Part shown: positions 45,507-52,755 of the stretch, in pieces
How the letters are laid out: each line of letters opens with the position of its first letter
How positions within the stretch are numbered: the first letter of the stretch is position 1
Source: CAYUQT01 sp964596165
Lineage (GTDB): Bacteria; Planctomycetota; Phycisphaerae; UBA1845; JAFGLZ01
Direction: 5' to 3'
Assembly (NCBI GenBank): GCA_964596165.1
Contig: CAZQTW010000033.1
Coordinates: 1-64,000, forward strand
Length of the DNA: 64,000 bases
Translations under genes and position numbers: made by a program
Notes under the pieces: generated by a model
Told to the model about the DNA's origin: nothing
The model's input: only the letters and a program-made list of their open reading frames with translations
The model's database searches: none

Positions 45507-46838
45507 ATGAAAGGACATGCACAGGTTTCAACCGTCGGTTTTCATCCGGCCAGTGCTCCGGACTACCTGCCCGTCCGGCAGCTTCGGGAGCTGCAACTGG
45601 CCCGTTTCAAGGCGATGATCGACAGGGCGTACGACCACCAATCGCTGTTCCGGAAGCGTATGGATGAGCGTGGTCTGAAACCGGCCGATATCCGTTCGCT
45701 GAAAGACGTGTCGAAGCTGCCCTTCACGGTCAAGGCGGATCTTCGCGACACCTATCCATTCGGTCTGTTCGCCAGTCCGATGAGCGATATCGTTCGGCTG
45801 CACGCTTCCAGCGGCACGACGGGCAAGCCCATCGTGGTTGCTTACACCCAGGAAGACATCGAGGTGTGGGCAGGCGTGATGGTGCGGACATTTCTTGCCT
45901 GTGGGCTGCATCGCGGGGACATCATTCAGAACGCCTACGGCTACGGCCTGTTCACCGGAGGTCTGGGCGCCCACTACGGCGGCGAGGCCCTCGGGGCGAC
46001 CGTTATCCCCATTTCCGGCGGAAACACCGATCGCCAGATGATGATCATGAAGGATTTCGGCGTGACGGCCATCTGCTGTACGCCGAGCTATTTCCTTCAC
46101 ATCATCGAACGGGCGCAGGAAAGCGGCATCGACCTGAAGGAGCTCAAGATTCGCGCGGGAATCTTCGGCGCCGAGCCCTGGACCGAAGCGATGCGGATTC
46201 GGATTGAGGCGGAAAGCCCGATCAAGGCGTATGACATCTACGGCTTGTCGGAGATCATCGGTCCCGGGGTGGCGAGCGAGTGCCAGGAGCAAGCGGGGCT
46301 GCACATCTTCGAGGACTATTTCTACCCCGAGATCATTGATCCGCAGACGTGCGAGACGTTGCCGGATGGGACGGAGGGCGAGTTGGTCCTTACGACGTTG
46401 GGCAAGTGGGCGATGCCGATGATCCGGTATCGCACCCGCGACATCACCGAGATCATGACCGAGCCGTGCGGCTGCGGGCGAACCATTCGCCGGATCAAGC
46501 GGATTGCCCGCCGCAGCGACGATATGTTCATCATCCGCGGCGTTAACGTCTTTCCGTCGCAGATCGAGACGGCCTTGCTTACGGTCGAAGGGACGCTGCC
46601 TCACTACCAGATCATCCTGACCCGAGAAAAGGGGCTCGATAATATGGAGGTTCAGGTGGAAGTGACGGCGGAGGTCTTCAGCGACAAGGTGGGCGCCCTG
46701 GAGGGGCTGCAACGCAAGTTATCCGTCGCGATCGAGAGGACGCTGAATATTCGTGCCGCCGTCCGGCTTGTCGAGCCGCATACGATCGCACGCAGCGAGG
46801 GTAAGGCAAAGCGCGTGATCGACAAGAGAGTCATGTAG
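45507..46838 (+). CDS. paaK: Phenylacetate-CoA ligase family protein (first copy)
   Basis: A 443-aa AMP-forming acyl-CoA ligase. ATP loop LHASSGTTGKP, IIQNAYGYGLFTGGLG, GAEPWTEAMR, YGLSEIIGPGV, TRDI and RSDDMFIIRGVNVFPSQIE match the PaaK family. It activates phenylacetate-like arylacetates with ATP and CoA. Beside iorAB, which yield arylacetyl-CoA, this enzyme could charge free aryl acids or, running in reverse, conserve energy. About 50% identical in appearance to the second copy at 47392; the two flank an ACT-domain gene. Start ATG 45507 with GAGAG upstream. Confidence 0.92.
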   Translation: MKGHAQVSTVGFHPASAPDYLPVRQLRELQLARFKAMIDRAYDHQSLFRKRMDERGLKPADIRSLKDVSKLPFTVKADLRDTYPFGLFASPMSDIVRLHASSGTTGKPIVVAYTQEDIEVWAGVMVRTFLACGLHRGDIIQNAYGYGLFTGGLGAHYGGEALGATVIPISGGNTDRQMMIMKDFGVTAICCTPSYFLHIIERAQESGIDLKELKIRAGIFGAEPWTEAMRIRIEAESPIKAYDIYGLSEIIGPGVASECQEQAGLHIFEDYFYPEIIDPQTCETLPDGTEGELVLTTLGKWAMPMIRYRTRDITEIMTEPCGCGRTIRRIKRIARRSDDMFIIRGVNVFPSQIETALLTVEGTLPHYQIILTREKGLDNMEVQVEVTAEVFSDKVGALEGLQRKLSVAIERTLNIRAAVRLVEPHTIARSEGKAKRVIDKRVM

Positions 46839-46873
46839 TCGACGGCCGATCGGCCGAAAACGAGGGAACACCC

Positions 46874-47320
46874 ATGAAAACCACGCAATTGTCCGTGTTT
46901 CTGGAGAACCAACCCGGCCGGCTGAGTGGCCCGTGCAAGCTGTTGGCCGATGCGGGCATCAACATCCTCACGCTGTCGCTGGCCGATACGCAGCAGTTCG
47001 GCATCCTTCGCTTGATCGTTCGAGACTGGCAGAAGGCCAAGTCCGTGTTGGAGAGGGCCGGTTGCGTGGTCAAGGTGACCGAGGTGGTCGCCACCGAGGT
47101 GGCCGACCGTCCCGGCGGGCTCGCCGAGGTCCTGGAAGTCCTCGAAAAGGCGGGAATCAACATCGACTACATGTACGCCTTTACGTTCCGTCGCGAAGAC
47201 AAGGCGGTATTGGTCTTTCGCTTTGAAAACCCGGATGCGGCGGTGCAGGTGCTTGTGTCCAAGGGCATCAACGTGCTCAAGAGCGTTGAACTCTACGATC
47301 TCGTCGAGTCGGACAAGTAG
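46874..47320 (+). CDS. Tandem ACT-domain amino-acid-binding regulator
   Basis: A 148-aa protein made of two ACT domains: QLSVFLENQPGRLSGPCKLLADAGINI and, 72 residues later, VADRPGGLAEVLEVLEKAGINIDYMYAFTF. ACT domains bind amino acids and pass the signal to an enzyme. This type is regularly found beside IorAB/PaaK genes and probably senses aromatic or branched amino acids, but no catalytic or DNA-binding domain is attached. It begins 35 bp after the first ligase, with CGAGGGAA upstream. Confidence 0.88.
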   Translation: MKTTQLSVFLENQPGRLSGPCKLLADAGINILTLSLADTQQFGILRLIVRDWQKAKSVLERAGCVVKVTEVVATEVADRPGGLAEVLEVLEKAGINIDYMYAFTFRREDKAVLVFRFENPDAAVQVLVSKGINVLKSVELYDLVESDK

Positions 47321-47391
47321 TCCTCTTCTGCGGCAGGGCTCGGTCCGTTGGGGCTCAAGAGGTCCACGGCCGACCCCAGGCAAGTCAAACG

Positions 47392-48723
47392 ATGCCCACA
47401 TTCGTCACGGAGAACCGTATCTGGGACCCGGCCGCCGAGACCATGCCGAGGGACGATCTTCAGGCGCTCCAAGTGCGGCGACTGAAAGAGCTGGTCGCCC
47501 GCGTGGCTCAGGTGCCGTTCTACAAGCGGGAATTCGGGAAGGAAGGTGTCACGCCCGACTCGATGAGGAGCCTCGACGATCTCCGACGTCTCCCATTCAC
47601 CACGAAGGATGATCTCCGTCAGCACTACCCCCTGGGCTTTCTCGCGGTGCCTCGGGAGAAGGTAGTGCGGATTCACGGTTCGTCGGGGACCACGGGCAAG
47701 CCCACGCTGGTGGCCTACACGGCCGAGGACCGGTCGACATGGGCGGATCTGTGCGCGAGGTTCCTCGTAGGCGGGGGCTTGCGGCCGGAACATCTGGTCC
47801 ACATCGCGTTCGGATACGGCCTTTTCACCGGCGGATTCGGGTTGCACTACGGGGTCGAACGCGTCGGGGCGGCGATCGTCCCGGCGGCGTCGGGCAACAC
47901 GCCCAGGCAGATCATGCTGATCCAGGATCTCGGCGCCGACGTGCTCGTATGCACGCCAAGCTACTCCCTGAATATCGCCGAGGTCGCGCGGCAGCAGGGC
48001 ATCGATCCTCGCAAGCTGCCGCTCAAGTTCGCCCATTTCGGGGGCGAACCGTGGACCGAGGACATGCGGATTCAGATCGAGCGCGAGATGGACCTGCTGG
48101 CCTTCAACAACTACGGCCTCAGCGAGATCATCGGTCCCGGCGTCAGCGGCGAGTGCGCCGCCAGAACCGGCATGCACATTCAGGAAGACCATTTTCTTGT
48201 GGAATGCCTCGATCCGGTCACCCTGCAACCCGTGCAGGCCGGCCAACAGGGCGAGTTGGTCATCACGACACTGACCAAGCAAGCGATGCCGCTGATCCGG
48301 TATCGCACGCGCGATGTCGCTTCGCTTGACTACGCGACATGCCCTTGCGGTCGCACGACGGTTCGCATGAGCCGCGTCACGGGCCGCTCCGACGACATGC
48401 TCATCATCCGAGGCGTGAACGTGTTTCCGTCCCAGGTCGAGGAGGCTCTGCTCCGCGTCGAGGGCACGGCTCCGCATTATCTCATCGAGGTTTCTCGGCC
48501 CGGCACGCTCGACGAAGTCACGGTTCACGTCGAGATGCGCCCGCAAGACTTCTCGGACAGGTTGGCACAGGTGCAATCGCTGCGCGATCGCATCGACCGT
48601 GAGATCCAGTCCATCACGGGCATTCGCATGAAGGTCAACCTGGTGGAACCTCAGACGCTGGAGCGTTCCATGGGTAAGGCCAAACGCGTGATCGATCACC
48701 GCAGGGAAACGGGGCAGATATAA
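47392..48723 (+). CDS. paaK: Phenylacetate-CoA ligase family protein (second copy)
   Basis: A 443-aa paralogue of the ligase at 45507, with the same motifs: IHGSSGTTGKPTLVAY, FGYGLFTGGFGLHYG, GGEPWTEDMR, NYGLSEIIGPGVSGE and RSDDMLIIRGVNVFPSQVE. The substrate pocket must differ, since residues around the aryl site diverge between the copies; each may prefer a different aryl or branched acid. The N-terminus (MPTFVTENRIWDPAAETMPR) is the common family start. It is 72 bp after the ACT gene and 55 bp before the symporter, so all are likely co-transcribed. Confidence 0.92.
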   Translation: MPTFVTENRIWDPAAETMPRDDLQALQVRRLKELVARVAQVPFYKREFGKEGVTPDSMRSLDDLRRLPFTTKDDLRQHYPLGFLAVPREKVVRIHGSSGTTGKPTLVAYTAEDRSTWADLCARFLVGGGLRPEHLVHIAFGYGLFTGGFGLHYGVERVGAAIVPAASGNTPRQIMLIQDLGADVLVCTPSYSLNIAEVARQQGIDPRKLPLKFAHFGGEPWTEDMRIQIEREMDLLAFNNYGLSEIIGPGVSGECAARTGMHIQEDHFLVECLDPVTLQPVQAGQQGELVITTLTKQAMPLIRYRTRDVASLDYATCPCGRTTVRMSRVTGRSDDMLIIRGVNVFPSQVEEALLRVEGTAPHYLIEVSRPGTLDEVTVHVEMRPQDFSDRLAQVQSLRDRIDREIQSITGIRMKVNLVEPQTLERSMGKAKRVIDHRRETGQI

Positions 48724-48778
48724 CCTCCCTTCACCGCCGCATGCCGTTCCGGAGCATGCGCGTTCAGGAGAAGACTTC

Positions 48779-50626
48779 ATGTTGGCCCAATCCGTCGGGG
48801 CGTTCGAAATCGTCAGCCTTCTCATCTATCTGTTGGCTATCGTGTACCTCGGGTGGTTGGGATACCGCCGGACGAAGACCAGCGCGGACTATCTGATCGC
48901 CGGGCGCAAGACCCACCCGTTCATCATGGCGCTCAGTTACGGCGCGACGTTCATCTCGACCAGCGCCATTGTCGGCTTCGGCGGCGTGGCGGCGCTCTTC
49001 GGCATGAGCCTGCTCTATCTGGTCTTCCTGAACATCTTCGTGGGCATCTTCATCGCGTTCATCTTCATCGGAGGTCCGACACGCCGCATGGGACATCGGC
49101 TGGACGCCCACACGTTCCCGGAACTGCTCGGACGGCGATTCCAGAGCAAGTTCATCCAGGTCTTCGTGGGCCTGATCATCTTCTGCTTCATTCCGTTGTA
49201 CGCAGCGGCCGTGTTGATCGGCGGGGCCGAGTTCATCGCCACCGCCTTCAAGATCAACTACGACGTCGCCCTGCTGCTCTTCGCGGTCATCGTGGCCGCT
49301 TATGTGATTACCGGCGGTCTGAAGAGCGTCATGTATACCGACACGCTGCAGGGGGCGATCATGCTCGTCGGCATGACCATCCTCCTGGTGTTCACCTATG
49401 TGAAGGTGGGCGGTGTCACTGCCGGTCATCGCGAATTGACGGATCTGGCGGACTTGGTGCCTTCGTCGCTCAAGGCCATCGGACATAACGGGTGGACGGC
49501 GTTCCCAACCTTCGGTTTCGGCGACCGGAAGTACGACCTATGGTGGTTCGTGGTGTCGACCATCACGATGGGCGTCGGTATCGGCGTACTTGCACAGCCT
49601 CAACTCGTCGTGCGATTCATGGTGGTCAAGAGTCAGAAGGAGCTCAACCGTGCCGTCCCACTCGGCGGTTTCTTCATGCTGATGATGGTCGGCGTGGCCT
49701 ATGTCGTCGGCAGCCTGACCAACGTCTATTTCAGTCGGCACGGTCCGGTCATGACGGGACGCGTCGCACGTGTGCTGGACGCCCGGAAGGGCCACGCCGT
49801 CCTGTCGCTCATGAGGAAGGACGACGCCGGACGGTGGGTGGACATCAAGGACGACACGGGAGCCTCCAAGACGGTCCCCGTCGTGCTCCTCGAGGAGTCG
49901 TCGAACCTGGGTCAGGTACCGGGACCCGACGGCAAGACTCAGCCGGTTGTGGGGGGACGGAGCATTTCCGTTGTCTGTGCCAAAGGCAATCCCGACAATA
50001 TCATCCCCACGTACATCACGTCGGCCATGCCGAAGTGGTTCGGCGTGCTCTTCCTGCTGACGCTGCTGTCGGCGGCGATGAGCACGTTGTCGAGCCAGTT
50101 TCACACGATCGGTACGAGCATCGGACGCGATGTTTACGAACAGTTGACGGGCGGCTCGAGCGCGTCCGACACCACGCGCAGCATGCACGTCGTGAGAATC
50201 GGTATGGTCTTCGGCATCGTCCTGGCCGTGCTCATCAGCTACTACGCGCGCGGCGAATACATCATCGCTCGGGCCACGGCGATCTTCTTCGGGGCCTGCG
50301 CCTCAACCTTCCTGCCGTCCTTTATCGGCGGCCTCGTCTCCACGCGGATCACGAAACCCGGCGCCATCGCATCGATGATCGTCGGATTCGTCACGACGAC
50401 CTTCTGGCTGACCCTCGTGAAGGCAAAAGAAGCCGAGGCGATCGGCCTGGTTCAGAAAATCACTGGCGGCAAGACCAGCATCCTGGCCGGCCGACCCAAT
50501 TGGGACGTCGTCGATCCGATCGTGGTGGCGCTTCCGTTGTCGATCCTGGCGGTTATCGTCGTGAGCCTTCTGACCCGGCCCCCCGACAAGACGCATTTGG
50601 AGAAGTGCTTCGGTGAACGGGAGTAG
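48779..50626 (+). CDS. Sodium:solute symporter (SSS family) with a periplasmic insertion
   Basis: A 615-aa inner-membrane protein with about 13 spans. SSS features are SADYLIAGRKTHPFIMALSYG, ATFISTSAIVGFGG (Na+ site) and LSAAMSTLSSQFHTIGTSIGRDVYEQL. Between two spans, residues about 315-405 hold an extra hydrophilic, beta-looking stretch (GRVARVLDARKGHAVL ... VPVVLLEESSNL). Most relatives have a short loop there. AGGAGAAG lies upstream of the start. As the last gene of the iorAB/paaK block it probably imports the acid those enzymes use, and the 57-aa accessory peptide at 42613 should be its partner. Confidence 0.9.
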   Translation: MLAQSVGAFEIVSLLIYLLAIVYLGWLGYRRTKTSADYLIAGRKTHPFIMALSYGATFISTSAIVGFGGVAALFGMSLLYLVFLNIFVGIFIAFIFIGGPTRRMGHRLDAHTFPELLGRRFQSKFIQVFVGLIIFCFIPLYAAAVLIGGAEFIATAFKINYDVALLLFAVIVAAYVITGGLKSVMYTDTLQGAIMLVGMTILLVFTYVKVGGVTAGHRELTDLADLVPSSLKAIGHNGWTAFPTFGFGDRKYDLWWFVVSTITMGVGIGVLAQPQLVVRFMVVKSQKELNRAVPLGGFFMLMMVGVAYVVGSLTNVYFSRHGPVMTGRVARVLDARKGHAVLSLMRKDDAGRWVDIKDDTGASKTVPVVLLEESSNLGQVPGPDGKTQPVVGGRSISVVCAKGNPDNIIPTYITSAMPKWFGVLFLLTLLSAAMSTLSSQFHTIGTSIGRDVYEQLTGGSSASDTTRSMHVVRIGMVFGIVLAVLISYYARGEYIIARATAIFFGACASTFLPSFIGGLVSTRITKPGAIASMIVGFVTTTFWLTLVKAKEAEAIGLVQKITGGKTSILAGRPNWDVVDPIVVALPLSILAVIVVSLLTRPPDKTHLEKCFGERE

Positions 50627-50773
50627 TCCGGAAGGCCATGGGACGGACGAGGGCACGCCCGTCCCCGATTCGTTGTCTATCGTTTTTCTCTGGTGTCTGC
50701 TACGCTGGGCATTGGTACACCGATTTCCCGAAGGTGTTGCGTTTCGCCTTGCGAATCCGGGGGAGGTCCGGCT

Positions 50774-52726
50774 GTGAATCAACTGATCCGAATCGTCATG
50801 ACGGTCGTGTGGGTGACGCCCTGCGCCTCTGCCGCGAGTCGAGAACACCCTTTTCTGCTGGCGACCAGGGCCGACCTTCGTGCTGCCCGTCAGCGGGCCC
50901 AGCGAAACGACTGGGCTCGCAAGTCCATGGACCGGATCCTCTCGCAGGCCAAGGCGGCGCTATCCCGGCCTGTCGAGATCCCCGATCGAGGCGGCCAGTG
51001 GACCCACTGGTACGCCTGCAAGAAGGATGGAAGCGGTCTCCAGACGGTTTCGCCGACGGAACACCGTTGTCCGACCTGCAACGCCGTCTACCGGGGCGAA
51101 CCGTACGACTCGGTCGTCATCACGCACAAGCACGGCCAGAACAGCCACGACATCCTGGTCCTCGGATTCGCCTACGGACTCACGGGCGACCGATCATACG
51201 CGGAACGCGCCGTGCAGATTCTGATGGGCTACGTGGCCAAGTACCCCGGCTACACGCTCCACGATCGGCACGGTGTGGTCCGGGTTCCGAGCATGGTCCG
51301 GTCGCTCTTTGACGGGGCCCGTGTGGGCGCCCAAACGCTGGACGAGGCCGTGTGGCTGATTCCCGTGGTCCAGGGGTATGACTTCGTCTGGGATCGCCTG
51401 ACCGAATCGCAGCGGGCCGAGATCGCCGAAAAGGTCTTGCGTCCCTCCGCCGAGACCATCCGCCAGCATTTTCTGGGGATCCACAACATTCAGTGCTGGA
51501 AGAACTCGGCGGTCGGACTTGTCGGCCTCGTTCTGGGCGACGAGAAGCTGATCGCCGAGGCGATCGACGATCCTCAGCGCGGCTTCCGCCGCCAGATCGA
51601 TGGCGGCGTGACGAAGGACGGCTTGTGGTATGAAGGGTCGCTGGGCTATCACGCGTACACGATGAGCGCGATGTGGCCGCTGGCCGTGGCGGCCGGGAAT
51701 GCCGGCATCGATCTCTTCAGCGATCACTACCGCTTGCTCTACGAGGCGCCGATTCGTCTGGCGCTTCCCGACGGCTCCTCTCCCGGCTTCAACGACAGCG
51801 CGGGCGGTCCGGTGCAAGGCCTCGTGAACATGTACGACCTCGCTTACGCTCGTTGGAAAAAGCCGATCTTCGGTCGGCTGATTCGCGGTCAGGATCGGGT
51901 TCGGTGGGAAAGCCTATTGTGGGGTGCCGAAACGTTGCCCGACGGCAGCGTTCTGCCGACAACCAGCGACAACCTTCCGGCGGCGGGCTACGCCATGCTG
52001 AGGGTGTCCCCGGCGGCGGGGAGCATCGATGCCGTGGCCGTTCGCTATGGCATGCAAGGCGGCGGACACGGCCATCCCGACAAGCTCAATATCGTCATTC
52101 ACGGTGCGGGTGAGCTGTTGGCGCTCGATCCGGGGTCGATTTCCTATGGCGCCCCGCTCCATCGTGAGTGGTACAGGACCACTATTGCGCACAACACCCT
52201 CTGCGTCGATCAGACCAGCCAGAAGCCGGTCGACGGCACATTGGAGGAATGGCACGTCGGCGAGTTGGCCACCACGTTGGTCGCATCGGCGAAAGACACA
52301 ACCCCGGGCGTTACTCTGCGGCGTTCGCTGACGTTTCGCGGCAGCTGCCCCGAGAAGCGAAGTGTTCTGAGCGATCGGTTCGAGGCGGTCTCGGAGCAAT
52401 CGCACACGTACGACTGGGCGTTTCATTGCCGGGGCAAACTGGAGACGGATTTGAACCTGTCTCCGGCGGCCGAATCGCCCGGAACGAAGAACGGCTATCA
52501 GCACATTGCGTCGGTCCGCCAGTGTCGGACGGATAAGGACTTCACGGTCGAGTGGACGCAGGGACAATCCCATCTGACGCTGAAGATGAAGGGCGCATCC
52601 GGCACGACTGTGTATGCCGGTGAAGGGATCGGCCGGAATCCGACCGAGCGTGTGCCGATGATCATCGTGCGGCGTCGGGCCAAGACCACGGCGTTTGAGT
52701 CGACCCTCATCATGAAGCGGCAGTAG
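50774..52726 (+). CDS. Exported heparinase II/III-like polysaccharide lyase family protein (second)
   Basis: A 650-aa protein. GTG 50774 has GGGAGG seven bases upstream and opens a signal (IRIVMTVVWVTPCASAA). Residues about 80-102 carry C and CPTC in the pattern seen in the first heparinase-like protein. Residues about 110-410 are an alginate-lyase-like helical toroid (NIQCWKNSAVG, EGSLGYHAYTM). The heparinase II/III signature is GGGHGHPDKLNIVIHG near 430, then HREWYRTTIAHNTLCVDQTSQ. The rest is beta-sandwich. Likely a periplasmic or secreted lyase for uronic-acid polymers. It converges on a hybrid sensor kinase whose stop lies 29 bp away. Confidence 0.8.
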   Translation: MNQLIRIVMTVVWVTPCASAASREHPFLLATRADLRAARQRAQRNDWARKSMDRILSQAKAALSRPVEIPDRGGQWTHWYACKKDGSGLQTVSPTEHRCPTCNAVYRGEPYDSVVITHKHGQNSHDILVLGFAYGLTGDRSYAERAVQILMGYVAKYPGYTLHDRHGVVRVPSMVRSLFDGARVGAQTLDEAVWLIPVVQGYDFVWDRLTESQRAEIAEKVLRPSAETIRQHFLGIHNIQCWKNSAVGLVGLVLGDEKLIAEAIDDPQRGFRRQIDGGVTKDGLWYEGSLGYHAYTMSAMWPLAVAAGNAGIDLFSDHYRLLYEAPIRLALPDGSSPGFNDSAGGPVQGLVNMYDLAYARWKKPIFGRLIRGQDRVRWESLLWGAETLPDGSVLPTTSDNLPAAGYAMLRVSPAAGSIDAVAVRYGMQGGGHGHPDKLNIVIHGAGELLALDPGSISYGAPLHREWYRTTIAHNTLCVDQTSQKPVDGTLEEWHVGELATTLVASAKDTTPGVTLRRSLTFRGSCPEKRSVLSDRFEAVSEQSHTYDWAFHCRGKLETDLNLSPAAESPGTKNGYQHIASVRQCRTDKDFTVEWTQGQSHLTLKMKGASGTTVYAGEGIGRNPTERVPMIIVRRRAKTTAFESTLIMKRQ

Positions 52727-52755
52727 CGGACTTCAGGTCCCGACCTCGGGCGTCC

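Noticed and set aside
45528..46712. 394-codon minus-strand frame
   Set aside because: Antisense of the first phenylacetate-CoA ligase.
47293..48825. 510-codon minus-strand frame
   Set aside because: Exact antisense of the second phenylacetate-CoA ligase, which shows complete motifs.
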